From Pseudoxanthomonas daejeonensis (GTDB lineage Bacteria > Pseudomonadota > Gammaproteobacteria > Xanthomonadales > Xanthomonadaceae): a stretch of 64,000 nt of DNA. Location: positions 1 through 64,000 of the forward strand of contig NZ_PDWN01000004.1 in assembly GCF_010093205.1 (NCBI RefSeq), in the 5' to 3' direction. Position 1 is the stretch's first letter; each line of letters begins with the position of its first letter. The position numbers and the translations under genes are program-made. The notes beneath the pieces were generated by a model that worked only from the letters and a program-made list of their open reading frames with translations, had not been told where the DNA came from and made no database searches. Below are positions 1 to 9,921 of the stretch, piece after piece.

Positions 1-504
1 CCACGGACCCCACGGGCCCCAAGGCCCCCACGGATCGGAGACGACGCGGATCTCGTTGATCACCGGCCACAGGTAGACCACGTCGGCGGCGATCCGCGGC
101 AGGCGGTAGTCGTATTCGCCGATGCGCACCGAGTCGGTGTCCTGCACGCGACCGACGAAGGTGACTTCGCGACCGGGCGCGAACACTTCCGGATCGTAGA
201 AGCCGGCGCGGCAGGCGACGAAGCGGCCCTGCGCCGAGTCGGCCAGGTTGCTGTCGGGACGGCCGGTGGCGTTGAGCGGCGTGGCCACGACCTGGAAGCA
301 GGTGCTGTCCGGACCGGGCAGGGTCTGCACGATGCGGCCACCCCAGCGCACGCTTGCGCCGATCTGCTGTCCGACGACGGCCTGCTCGGGCGTCACGCCG
401 AGGAACGTTCCCTGCAGCGGTTGGGGCGCGCTCGCGCAGGCATTGAGCAGTGCGAGCGTGGCGGCGGCGAGGGCAATCCGGAATGAAGGGATGCGGGCGG
501 ACAT
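1..504 (-). CDS. slp: Slp-family outer-membrane lipoprotein, 3' end outside window
   Basis: The visible 168 codons encode an export signal ending in the lipobox LNAC, so the mature protein should be acylated at about Cys24 and carried to the envelope. The following beta-rich stretch (starting QPLQGTF and containing a GRxVTFVGRV-like segment) resembles the Slp/YeaY starvation-inducible outer-membrane lipoprotein family. The last visible residues repeat WGP three times. The ATG at 504 is preceded by AGGAG with a 6-base gap. The gene lies 16 bp behind tgpA on the same strand, so it is probably the last visible gene of the moxR operon. The function of Slp proteins is poorly defined. The C-terminus cannot be judged because the window ends inside the gene. 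Confidence 0.75.
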   Translation of the reverse strand, partial: MSARIPSFRIALAAATLALLNACASAPQPLQGTFLGVTPEQAVVGQQIGASVRWGGRIVQTLPGPDSTCFQVVATPLNATGRPDSNLADSAQGRFVACRAGFYDPEVFAPGREVTFVGRVQDTDSVRIGEYDYRLPRIAADVVYLWPVINEIRVVSDPWGPWGPWGPW

Positions 505-520
505 GGTGGCCTCCTGATGA

Positions 521-2479
521 TCAGGGGCGGTGCCGCTGCAGGTCGTCCAGCAGCTTGCGCATCCCCCCTTGGACTGGAGCGTAGCGCGTTGCAGCGAAAC
601 GGTGGCTGAGCGCGAGCAGGGCTTGCCCGCTGCGGGGGTGGGCGGCAGCGACCCGGGTGGCCCAGGCCAGCGCCGGTTCGTGCGCCGGGCGGCCCAGCCC
701 GATCCGGGCGTAGCGACGGCCGAGCCGGTGCCAGGCGCGCAGCAGCGGGTCGCGCTCGCGCTCGCCGCGGGCCAGCAGCCAGACCATGCCCGCCAGGGCG
801 AAGGCGGCGAACGCGATGAACAGTGCCAGCAGCTGCGAAGGCTGCAGCTTGCCCAGGCCCAGCGGGCTCAGCAACGCCTGCTGGCGGGTCGCGTCGAAGC
901 CCAGCACCAGGTCGTTCCAGCCGCGTCGCATCCAGTCGGCCAGGTCGCCAAAACTGCTTACTCCAAGCATTTCCATGCCGCCGCCGGCGTTGGCGGCGCG
1001 TTGCTCGAGGGTGTCGTAGATGCGCTCGGGCGCGACCGCGGCGGTGGGATCCACGCGCACCCAGCCGCGACCGTCCAGCCACACCTCGACCCAGGCATGC
1101 GCGTCCATGCGCCGCACGATCCAGTAGTCGCCGAACGGATTGCGGTAGCCGCCGGTGTAGCCGGTGACCACGCGCGCGGGGATGCCCGCCGAGCGCATGA
1201 GCACGGTGAAGGCCGAGCTGAAGTGTTCACAGAAGCCGCGCCGCGTATCGAACAGGAATTCGTCGACCGCGTTGCGTCCGGGCAACCCGGTGTCGAGGGT
1301 GTAGATGAAATCGGCGCGGATCCAGTCCAGTGCGCGGTCGATGATCGCCTGGTCGTTGTCGCCGGCCTCCTGTCGCCACTGGCGGCCCAGGGCACGGGTG
1401 CGTGGATCGTGGTCGGGCGGCAGCGCCAGCGCATGCTGGCGCACGGTCGGGCGCAGCTGCACGTCGAACGTGGCCGGCGGTGCCGACTGCAGCTGCCAGC
1501 GTGCGGCCACCGACAGCGGGCGCGCGGTGACCAGGCTGAAGCCGTGGCTGAGATGCGCGTCCTGCGGGATGTCGGTGACCAGGTCCAGCGCCGGCAGGTC
1601 GCGCCGGTCGGTGGCTTCCACTTCCAGGTCGTAGCTCCAGCGCACCGGGCCGGATTGGACCGGCGGCGGTGGCAGCGCCTCCAGCCAGCGCGATCGGGTC
1701 CAGGTGCGGCCGTCGTAATCGAGCAGCACCGGTCCTCGCCAGTACATCTGGTCCACCCGAGGCGTCGCTCCATGGAACTGCGCGCGCATCGCCGGCGTGT
1801 CGTCGGCCATCAGGTCGAGCCAGCCGCCCGGGCTCATGCTGTCGGACAGGCCCGGGCGTGCGAGCGCGCGTTCGGGCACGCCCCACAGCGGCGTGCCCAG
1901 CCGCGGGAACAGCCAGAACGCGACCAGCGCCAGCGGCAGCCCGATCGCGACCAGCCGCCCGGTGGTGGTCAGGCGCTGCTTCAGCGTCGGCGGTGCGATG
2001 CCCGCTTCGAGGTCGGCCAGTCGCTGCAGGGTCAGCAGCCCGGCCAGGAACGCGGCCACTGCGAGCAGCATCACCAGCGGACCCTGGTCGAGCAGGAACG
2101 CGGCGAACGGCGCGAACAGCGCGAATCCGACCAGGCTGCGCGCGTCGCGCAGGGTGCGCAGTTCACTGGGCTTGATCGCCAGCATCGCCGCCAGCAGCGC
2201 GCAGCCGGTGTCGCGCCCCGGACGCGTGCCCAGTACCGCCAGGACCGCCAGGATCATGGCCAGCGCCAGCACCGCGCGCAGCCAGGCCGGCAGCGGCTTG
2301 CGCCAGGCCAGCAGTGCCATCACCGGTGCGGTGAGGCCGAAGCCCAGGCCGAGGCTGGAAGGCAGGTTCAGCAGCAGCGGCAGCAGGGCGAACGCGGCCG
2401 CGGCCAGCGCCCAGCCGCGACTGCCGCGGTCCAGCAATACGTGCGCCTGCGCGTCGGAGGTGGCGGTCAGGGCGCTCAT
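521..2479 (-). CDS. tgpA: TgpA-like membrane transglutaminase (DUF3488 + transglutaminase core)
   Basis: A 652-residue membrane protein. The first 175 or so residues form several hydrophobic helices (DUF3488). A large periplasmic region follows with a transglutaminase core whose catalytic triad reads Cys417 (RRGFCEHF), His461 (DAHAWVEVW) and Asp477 (RVDPTAA). A further membrane helix near residue 560 and a cytoplasmic DUF4129-like tail close the protein. This matches TgpA of Pseudomonas, an essential periplasmic transglutaminase-like protein of unknown substrate. The start was set at 2479, where ATG overlaps the TGA of the DUF58 gene by 4 bases. Longer upstream reading in this frame is low-complexity shadow of that gene. 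The moxR-DUF58-tgpA order is the usual one. Confidence 0.9.
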   Translation of the reverse strand: MSALTATSDAQAHVLLDRGSRGWALAAAAFALLPLLLNLPSSLGLGFGLTAPVMALLAWRKPLPAWLRAVLALAMILAVLAVLGTRPGRDTGCALLAAMLAIKPSELRTLRDARSLVGFALFAPFAAFLLDQGPLVMLLAVAAFLAGLLTLQRLADLEAGIAPPTLKQRLTTTGRLVAIGLPLALVAFWLFPRLGTPLWGVPERALARPGLSDSMSPGGWLDLMADDTPAMRAQFHGATPRVDQMYWRGPVLLDYDGRTWTRSRWLEALPPPPVQSGPVRWSYDLEVEATDRRDLPALDLVTDIPQDAHLSHGFSLVTARPLSVAARWQLQSAPPATFDVQLRPTVRQHALALPPDHDPRTRALGRQWRQEAGDNDQAIIDRALDWIRADFIYTLDTGLPGRNAVDEFLFDTRRGFCEHFSSAFTVLMRSAGIPARVVTGYTGGYRNPFGDYWIVRRMDAHAWVEVWLDGRGWVRVDPTAAVAPERIYDTLEQRAANAGGGMEMLGVSSFGDLADWMRRGWNDLVLGFDATRQQALLSPLGLGKLQPSQLLALFIAFAAFALAGMVWLLARGERERDPLLRAWHRLGRRYARIGLGRPAHEPALAWATRVAAAHPRSGQALLALSHRFAATRYAPVQGGMRKLLDDLQRHRP

Positions 2480-3431
2480 GCGTCGGGCAGCAGGGCCAGG
2501 GCGCGCAGGCAGGCGTGGTGGTGCTCGGGGCCGCGGCCGGGGCCCAGGTGCGGCTGGCCGGGCAGGCGCAGGCGGTAGCGGCGTCCGTCGCGTTCGGCGA
2601 GGTCGACCCATCCGGCCAGGCGCGAGATCCGCGCTTCGTATCCCAGCGTGCGCAGCGTGTTCCAGTCGAGCAGGACGTCCTGCTGCTGCGCGCGTTCGTA
2701 TTCGCGCACCACCAGGGTGTCGCGGCGCGCGCTGTGCTTCCAGGCGATCGAGCGCGGCGCGTCGCCGCTGCGGTAGGCGCGCAGCTGGTGCGGCTCTTCG
2801 CCCTGCGGATGCACGCGGCTGCGCTGCGCGTCGATGCCGGTATCGGGCAGCGGCGGCGGATGGGCTTCGGCGCGCGGATAGACCAGCAGGGGCTGCCGCG
2901 GCCACACCCGCGACCAGGCGCGGGCCAGGCCCAGCGGCTGGGTCGTGGACAGGCGGATGCGTCCGGGATCGAGCCAGCCGCGTCGGTGCGTGGGCACGGG
3001 CAGGGCGAGCTCGGCATTGCCGTCCTCGCCGGTGCCGGCCCAGCCCACGGCTCCGTCGAGGTCACCGCGCAGGCCGCGCCGGCGCCGGCCATCGCGCGTG
3101 GACAGCGCCAGGCGCAACCACGACGTTTCGCCGGCCGCCACCGGTTCGGCGGACATCGCATCGATCTGCAGGCCCGACAGCTGCAGGTGGCTGGCGATCA
3201 GGCTGGCCAGGCCGGCAGCGCCCAGCAGCAGGGCGAGCATGAGCGCCGGGTTGTTGTTGTAGTTCAGCGCGCCCAGGCCCATGGCCATGACCAGCAGCGC
3301 ATAGAACAGGCCGAAGCGGGTCGGCAGCACGTAGATGCGGCGGCGCCCGATCCGCACCGGTAATGGCTCCGGCGCGCGTGGCCGCTCGAACGATTCAAGC
3401 CAGGTGCGCAGCTCGCGCCATGCCGCCCGCA

Positions 3432-3432
<1 letters not shown>
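2476..3432 (-). CDS. DUF58 domain membrane protein, MoxR partner
   Basis: A 318-residue protein with two hydrophobic helices near residues 36-80, followed by a soluble region carrying the DUF58 signature (RSGDAPRSIAWKHSARR, then a VREYE motif). DUF58 proteins are predicted von Willebrand A-like partners of MoxR ATPases. They are thought to assist maturation of envelope proteins, but no biochemical role is proven here. The ATG at 3432 shares one base with the moxR stop (TGATG), and the gene's own stop overlaps the tgpA start (ATGA). This indicates translational coupling through the operon. Confidence 0.88.
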
Positions 3433-4388
<956 letters not shown>

Positions 4389-4432
4389 CGTCTTCCTGCA
4401 GTGTGTTTTCGATAGGGAGTGTAGCGGCACAG

Positions 4433-6298
4433 ATGGAGGCTGAGCATCGCGCGCGGCGTGCGTTCATTGCATGGTGGACGCTGGCCTGCGTGCTCAAACT
4501 GGTCGTGGCGGTGCGCTTGCCGTTGTTCGTCGACGAGGCCTTCTACTGGCAGGAAGGGCGGCACCTGGCGTCCGCGTATTCGGACCTGCCGGGCATGACC
4601 GCGTGGCTGGTGCGCCTGGGCGAGGTGCTGGGCGGCGAGCATCCGCTGGCCCTGCGCATGCCGTTCCTGGTCATGGGCGCATTGCTGCCGTGGTGGGTCG
4701 CGCGGATCGGCCGGCGCTGGTTCGGCGCGATCCCGGGCTGGAGGGCCGGCACGTTGGCCGTGCTGCTGCCTTTGCTGGGCATGCTCGGCGTGCTCGCCCT
4801 GCCCGACGTGCCGCTCGCCTTCGCGACGGTGCTGTGCCTGCATGCGGGCGCGCGCCTGCTGCACCAGGTCACTCCGTTCGCCGCGCTGGAGCTGGCCCTG
4901 GGCCTGGCGCTGGGTGCGCTGAGCCATTACCGGTTCGCAGGCGTGGTCGTGGTCGGGGCCGCGGTCATCCTGTGGCTGCCGCAGGGACGGCGCCTGCTGC
5001 GCGATCCGCGGGTGCTGCTGGCGCTGGTAGTGGGGCTGCTGGCGTGGCTGCCGCTGCTGCTGTGGAACCTCGAGAACGGCGAGGCCGGCTTGCGCTTCCA
5101 GCTGCTGGACCGGCATCCGTGGACGTTGCATGCAGGCGGCCTGGCCTTCCTGGCGCTGCAGGCCCTGGTGGTCACCCCGTTGCTGGCGTGGGCGATGCTG
5201 CAGGCGGCGTTCCTGACCGGATGGAAGCGGCGGCCGGCGCGACCGCAATGGCGTTTCCTGGCCCTGTTCGGGTCGATCGTGCTGGCCGGCCTGTTCGTGC
5301 TGGGGTTCTTCGCCGACAGCGAGCGGGTGAGCTTCCACTGGCCGGTGCCGGCCTACCTGGCCCTGCTGCCTGCCGCCGCGATGATGCTGGAAGGCTGGCC
5401 GGTGGGCTGGCGCAGGCTGGCGTGGGCGACGGCTGCCGTCGGCCTGCTGGCCGCGCTGGCCTGGTGCCTTGCGGTGGCATCGCCCGCGCTGCGCCAGGAG
5501 GCCGCGGGTTCCAAGCACTACCCGCGCAATTTCGCAGGCTGGGAACCGCTGGCCACGGCCGTGCGCGAAGAGCTGGCGGCGATGCCGCCGGACACGCGCC
5601 TGCTGGTGGACGATTTCAAGATCGGCGCCGAACTCGGATTCGCATTGGGCGATCCGCATATCGCGGTGCTCGATCATCCCCTCAACCATGCGCATGGCCG
5701 CGCCCCGCAGCTGCGCCTGTGGGACCTGCACGTCGGCGACCCGCCGGCAACGCCGGCCCTGCTGGTGCTGGCACCCGGCGACCTGCCTTTCCGGCAGTGG
5801 CTGCAGCACTACCACCGGTTGTGCGAGACACTGGGCCCGCTGCCACTGGTGCGCAGCGTGCTGGTTGACCATGGCGCGCAGCGCTTCCTGCTGGTGCGAC
5901 TGCCACCGGCATCGCAGGCACCGCCTTACCCGGGCGCGTGCATCGCGCCGGCGATGGCCTGGATCGACGCACCCGTGCCCGGGCAGGCGCTGCCGCCGCG
6001 GTTCGAAGTGAAGGGCTGGGCATTCAAGGAGGGCGTCGGGCTCTCAAGCGTGGAGATCGTGCTGGACGATGCCGTTGTCGCGCAGGCGCAGTACGGTTCC
6101 CTGGCCGACGTCAGCAGCTATTTCCCCGAAGCCACCGACCCGCACCTGCCCCACATCGGCTTCCGCGCGCAGGTCGACCTGCCCGAGAGCCAGGCGGGCC
6201 GCCGCTGGCTCGGTCTGCGACTGCACGGTACCGACGGCAGTGTCGAGGAATGGCCCCGGCAGCCGGTGGAGATCGTCCCCGCCGCGGCTGGCAGGTAA
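4433..6298 (+). CDS. GT39/ArnT-like polytopic glycosyltransferase with C-terminal sandwich domain
   Basis: A 621-residue membrane protein with about ten hydrophobic segments over residues 10-360. Its N-terminal loop contains VDEAFYWQEG and SDLPGMTAWLVRLG, the typical first periplasmic loop of the PMT/ArnT (GT-C, GT39) superfamily. These enzymes use polyprenyl-phosphate sugars to glycosylate lipid A, proteins or glycans. Residues after about 505 form a separate hydrophilic region that looks like a beta-sandwich (ending GLRLHGTDGSVEEWPRQP), an appendage not found in minimal ArnT. The ATG at 4433 was preferred over a GTG 30 bases upstream, but neither has a strong ribosome site. The GT2 gene 34 bp downstream could make the sugar donor. 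The acceptor is unknown. Confidence 0.78.
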   Translation: MEAEHRARRAFIAWWTLACVLKLVVAVRLPLFVDEAFYWQEGRHLASAYSDLPGMTAWLVRLGEVLGGEHPLALRMPFLVMGALLPWWVARIGRRWFGAIPGWRAGTLAVLLPLLGMLGVLALPDVPLAFATVLCLHAGARLLHQVTPFAALELALGLALGALSHYRFAGVVVVGAAVILWLPQGRRLLRDPRVLLALVVGLLAWLPLLLWNLENGEAGLRFQLLDRHPWTLHAGGLAFLALQALVVTPLLAWAMLQAAFLTGWKRRPARPQWRFLALFGSIVLAGLFVLGFFADSERVSFHWPVPAYLALLPAAAMMLEGWPVGWRRLAWATAAVGLLAALAWCLAVASPALRQEAAGSKHYPRNFAGWEPLATAVREELAAMPPDTRLLVDDFKIGAELGFALGDPHIAVLDHPLNHAHGRAPQLRLWDLHVGDPPATPALLVLAPGDLPFRQWLQHYHRLCETLGPLPLVRSVLVDHGAQRFLLVRLPPASQAPPYPGACIAPAMAWIDAPVPGQALPPRFEVKGWAFKEGVGLSSVEIVLDDAVVAQAQYGSLADVSSYFPEATDPHLPHIGFRAQVDLPESQAGRRWLGLRLHGTDGSVEEWPRQPVEIVPAAAGR

Positions 6299-6332
6299 CA
6301 TGCGCGCCCAATAGAAGCAGGAGCAGGGCGCG

Positions 6333-7370
6333 ATGCGCAGCGCGGATATCGATTCGCCGGGACAAGGCAGGGCATCGCCCTTGCGGATCGCGTTGCTGGT
6401 GCCGTGCCGCAACGAGGCGGCGACCGTCGCCGCAGTCGTCGCCGCGTTCCGCGAAAGCCTGCCCGCCGCCCATTGCCACGTGTTCGACAACCGTTCCGAC
6501 GACGCGACCGCGGTGCTGGCGCGCGAAGCCGGTGCCACCGTGCACCCGGTGGGCCTGCGCGGGAAGGGCAATGTCGTGCGCCGCGCGTTCGCCGACATCG
6601 AGGCCGACGTCTACGTGATGGTCGATGGCGATGCGACCTACGACGCAGACGCCGCGCCCGTGCTGGTGGAGCGGCTGCTGGCGGACGGGCTGGACATGGT
6701 GGTCGGCGCGCGGGTCGACCAGGATCCCGCGGCGTACCGTGCCGGCCACCGTTTCGGCAACCGCCTGCTGACCGGCTGCGTGGCGCGGCTGTTCGGCGAC
6801 AGCTTCGACGACATGCTCTCCGGCTACCGGGTGTTCTCGCGGCGTTACGTGAAGTCGTTCCCGGCGCACGCGGCCGGTTTCGAGATCGAAACCGAGCTTG
6901 CCGTGCACGCATTGCAGCTGCGCATGCCGGTCGCCGAATTGCCGACCGCCTACGGGGCGCGTCCGGAAGGTTCGGCGAGCAAGCTCAACACCTACCGCGA
7001 CGGCGTGCGGATCCTCGCCACCATCGCGCGCCTGTTCAAGGCCGAGCGGCCGTTGCTGTTCTTCTCGATCGGCGCCGGCGCCAGCCTGCTGCTGTCGGTG
7101 CTGCTGGCGGTGCCGCTGCTGTTGACCTACCTGGAGACGGGACTGGTGCCGCGCTTCCCCACGGCGATCCTGTGCTCGGCGCTGGCGCTGCTGTCGGCAT
7201 TGCTGCTGGCCTGCGGCCTGATCCTGGACACGGTGACGCGCGGGCGCATCGAGGCCAAGCGCCTGGCCTACCTGGCGATCCCGGCCACGCGCGGCGCGTT
7301 GCCGCAGGCGTCCACGACGCCCGCAGGGCTTCCTGTCGCCGGCACGGTGGCGCCCGATGGGCGGGGTTGA
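6333..7370 (+). CDS. GT2 glycosyltransferase, polyprenyl-phosphate sugar synthase type
   Basis: A 345-residue protein. The N-terminal GT-A domain shows the start motif LLVPCRNEAATV, the nucleotide-sugar/metal motif VMVDGDATYD (a DxD type) and GYRVFSRRYVKSFP, typical of DPM1/UgtP-like GT2 enzymes. The C-terminal 100 residues have two hydrophobic helices (about 240-270 and 275-300) that would anchor it in the inner membrane. Such enzymes transfer a sugar from a nucleotide donor to undecaprenyl phosphate, feeding GT-C enzymes like those encoded on both sides. AGGAG lies 9 bases before the ATG. The 3' end overlaps the next gene by 14 bases. The sugar cannot be predicted. Confidence 0.83.
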   Translation: MRSADIDSPGQGRASPLRIALLVPCRNEAATVAAVVAAFRESLPAAHCHVFDNRSDDATAVLAREAGATVHPVGLRGKGNVVRRAFADIEADVYVMVDGDATYDADAAPVLVERLLADGLDMVVGARVDQDPAAYRAGHRFGNRLLTGCVARLFGDSFDDMLSGYRVFSRRYVKSFPAHAAGFEIETELAVHALQLRMPVAELPTAYGARPEGSASKLNTYRDGVRILATIARLFKAERPLLFFSIGAGASLLLSVLLAVPLLLTYLETGLVPRFPTAILCSALALLSALLLACGLILDTVTRGRIEAKRLAYLAIPATRGALPQASTTPAGLPVAGTVAPDGRG

Positions 7371-9219
7371 GGTGGGAGGTGCGGTCCGCGGCGGCGTGCG
7401 CCGACGCTTCGCAGGAGTGTTCGCCGCGCTCGGACGCACGTTCGGTTTCACCACGCGACGGGGCGTGATCAACGCGACGGTCGTCGTGGCCCTGGTGTGC
7501 GGCCTGGTTTCGCTGCTGCGCGGTCAGGATGCGAACTGGGACCTGCGCAACTACCACGTGTACAACGGCTGGGCATTGCTGGAAGGGCGCCTGGGCCTGG
7601 ACCTCGCGCCGGCACAGATGCAGAGCTATTTCGTGCCGCTGCTGGACGTGCCGTATTTCCTCCTGGTCCAGCATGCGCCGGCCCCCCTGGCCGGCTTCCT
7701 GCTCGGCCTGCTGCACGGGCTGGTGTTCCTGCCGGTGGCCTGGATCGCGTGGCGCGCACTCGCCGGCGATCCCCGCCGCGACTGGCTGGCGCCAGTGCTG
7801 GGCCTGGCCGGACTGGCCAGCGCCGCATTCCTGTCCGAGCTGGGCAACACCATGGGCGACAACAGCACGGCGCCGCTGGTGCTCGGTGCGCTGGCGCTGA
7901 CCATGCCGGACGAGGACGGACGTTGGCGCACGCGCGCCGTGGTCGCAGCGGGCGTGCTGCTCGGCATGGCGGTGGCGTTCAAGCTGACCAACGCGATCTA
8001 CGCCTTCGCGCTGGGTCTGTCGGTGCTGGCCGCGCGCGCGCACTGGCGCGCACGGACCGGTGCCGGCGCAGGCCTGGCCCTGGTCGCGCTGCTGGTGTTC
8101 GCGCTGATGGCGGGGCCATGGCTGTATCGCCTGTGGGAGACCTTCGGCAATCCCCTGTTCCCGCAGTTCAACGCATCGTTCCAGGCGCCGTTGGCCCAGC
8201 CGGTGGCGGTGGCCGACACGCGCTGGTTGCCGCAAGGCTGGGTCGAAGCGCTGCTGCGCCCGCTGCTGTTCACCGCCAATCCATACCTGGTCAGCGAGAT
8301 CGCGCTGCTGCAGGTGATGTGGGCCCTGTTGTACGTGGTCGCGATCACCGCGGCGGTGGTCTGGCTGGCGCGCAGGCGTCGCGCATCGGCCGCCGCGGCT
8401 TCCGTACCGGCGGGCGCGGGCGTGCGGCGCATGCTCGGGGTGTTCTTCCTGGTCGCTTTCGTGGCCTGGCTGTCGATGTTCAGCATCCACCGCTACCTGG
8501 TGGTGCTGGAACTGCTCGCGCCGCTGGTCCTGTGGCTGCTGCTGCATGCCGTTTTCCCGCCGCGCCGGGCGGGACGGATCGCCGCGATCGCGATCGCGGC
8601 CGCATCGGCCGTCGCGCTCGCCGGCTGGAACGACTGGGGCCACGCGGGCTGGTCGCGCACCGCATTCCGCGTCGAGGCGCCTACGGCGGCGATGCCGGGA
8701 ACCGTGTTGCTGGTCGGGGGCGAACCCCAGGCCTGGCGGGTGCCGTTCCTGCCGCCGGGACCGGCCTACGCGTCGCTGGGTTCCAATTTCCCCGAGTCAC
8801 CCGCGTATGCGGACCGGGTGACCGGAATGATCCAGGCGCGCGGGGGAGAGGTGGGCGTGATCCTGCCGGTGGCGATGGACCGGCGCGCCGAGAGCCTTGG
8901 CAGGCGCAACCGCTGGGCCGGCACGCTGGGCCTGGATACGGGCGATTGCAGGGTGATGCGCTGGCTGGTCGGCCGCAGCCGCAGCCTGGTGCTGGTGGAG
9001 CCGGCGCAGTCGCCGGGCGGGCGTTGCGAGCTCGCCCAGGCCGCCGGCCGCCGCGTCGATACGGCCAATGCCAACCAGGCGATCCTCGACGAGGCCACGA
9101 CGGTACTGGCGCGCTACGGGCTGCAGCTGGACGGGGCCGGATGCAAGGTCGTGGACAGCCGGATCGGCGCGCAGTCCCATCCATACCACTGGTGTCGTGC
9201 GGTGCCGCTCCCGGGGTGA
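7357..9219 (+). CDS. polytopic GT-C-like membrane protein, probable glycosyltransferase
   Basis: A 620-residue protein with an Arg-rich N-terminus and about ten to twelve hydrophobic helices up to residue about 430, then a soluble region to the end. The first extracytoplasmic loop contains DLRNYHVYNGWALL and QSYFVPLLDVPYF, which resembles the GT-C fold (GT39/GT87-like) but gives no clear subfamily. The start overlaps the GT2 gene by 14 bases, so the two are very probably co-expressed. The soluble C-terminal part contains a GGEPQAWR segment and no catalytic motif I recognise. A role in transferring a lipid-linked sugar to an envelope acceptor is inferred from context only. Confidence 0.62.
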   Translation: MGGVEVGGAVRGGVRRRFAGVFAALGRTFGFTTRRGVINATVVVALVCGLVSLLRGQDANWDLRNYHVYNGWALLEGRLGLDLAPAQMQSYFVPLLDVPYFLLVQHAPAPLAGFLLGLLHGLVFLPVAWIAWRALAGDPRRDWLAPVLGLAGLASAAFLSELGNTMGDNSTAPLVLGALALTMPDEDGRWRTRAVVAAGVLLGMAVAFKLTNAIYAFALGLSVLAARAHWRARTGAGAGLALVALLVFALMAGPWLYRLWETFGNPLFPQFNASFQAPLAQPVAVADTRWLPQGWVEALLRPLLFTANPYLVSEIALLQVMWALLYVVAITAAVVWLARRRRASAAAASVPAGAGVRRMLGVFFLVAFVAWLSMFSIHRYLVVLELLAPLVLWLLLHAVFPPRRAGRIAAIAIAAASAVALAGWNDWGHAGWSRTAFRVEAPTAAMPGTVLLVGGEPQAWRVPFLPPGPAYASLGSNFPESPAYADRVTGMIQARGGEVGVILPVAMDRRAESLGRRNRWAGTLGLDTGDCRVMRWLVGRSRSLVLVEPAQSPGGRCELAQAAGRRVDTANANQAILDEATTVLARYGLQLDGAGCKVVDSRIGAQSHPYHWCRAVPLPG

Positions 9220-9234
9220 CCCGCGCCGTCGGGA

Positions 9235-9801
9235 TCAGGGCACGGCGTAGCCGGCTTCGCGCAGCAGGCCGGCCAGCGCGATCAGGGGCAGGCCGACCAG
9301 CGCGGTGGGGTCGTGCGATTCGATGGCATCGAACAGGCTGATGCCCAGGCCCTCGCACTTGAAGCTGCCGGCGCAGTCGAACGGCTGTTCGGCATCGACG
9401 TAGCGCTCGATCTCCGCTGCGGCCAGGGCGCGGAACCGGACCTGGGTCAGGTCCACGGCGACCAGTGCATGGGCGCCGCGGCGCAGGCAGACGGCGGTAT
9501 GGAAGCGCACCGAACGCCCGCCCATCTCCGTCAGCTGGGCGACCGCGGCGTCCCGGCCCCCGGGCTTGCCCAGGATCCGGCCATCCAGGTCGGCGACCTG
9601 GTCGGACCCGATCACCCAGGCTTCCGGGTGCCGGCCGGCGACCGCATCGGCCTTGGCCAGGGACAGGCGGCGGACCAGCTGGGCCGGGCTTTCCGCCCGC
9701 AGGGGCGCCTCGTCCACGTCCGGCCGGGCGCATTCGAACGGCAGCCGCAGGCGCTGCAGCAGCTCGCGGCGGTAGGGGGACGTCGAGGCGAGGATCAGCA
9801 T
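9235..9801 (-). CDS. yceF: Maf-family m7GTP pyrophosphatase YceF
   Basis: A 188-residue Maf/HAM1-like nucleotide pyrophosphatase. The N-terminal substrate loop reads LASTSPYRRELL, followed by VDEAPL, GSDQVADLDG (catalytic Asp region) and CAGSFKCEGLG. These are close to E. coli YceF, which hydrolyses 7-methyl-GTP, rather than YhdE, which acts on dTTP/UTP. The house-cleaning role is known for the family. The gene is divergent from yceD-rpmF-fab, the same arrangement as in E. coli. The ATG at 9801 starts exactly at the conserved MLILASTS. No strong ribosome site precedes it. Confidence 0.92.
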   Translation of the reverse strand: MLILASTSPYRRELLQRLRLPFECARPDVDEAPLRAESPAQLVRRLSLAKADAVAGRHPEAWVIGSDQVADLDGRILGKPGGRDAAVAQLTEMGGRSVRFHTAVCLRRGAHALVAVDLTQVRFRALAAAEIERYVDAEQPFDCAGSFKCEGLGISLFDAIESHDPTALVGLPLIALAGLLREAGYAVP

Positions 9802-9882
9802 GGCCGGTCGCGGGGGAGGTGGGCCTAGTGTCGATCGCGGCGGGGTCGTGGGCAAATGCGTTGCGTCACGGGTTTTGTCGGT

Positions 9883-9911
9883 TTGACAGGGGGCGGTCCG
9901 ATCCTTAACAT
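9883..9911 (+). promoter_or_regulatory. sigma-70 promoter of yceD-rpmF
   Basis: TTGACA (9883-9888) and TAACAT (9906-9911) are separated by 17 bases, a full -35 match and a 4/6 -10 match. Transcription would start near 9917-9919, only 3-5 bases before the yceD ATG at 9922. The message would then have almost no leader. Confidence 0.55.
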
Positions 9912-9921
9912 TCAGCGGCTT

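Noticed and set aside
530-2578. A 682-codon plus-strand frame opposite tgpA
   Set aside because: tgpA has an intact triad and coupling to DUF58. The opposite frame is Gln/Arg/Ala low complexity.
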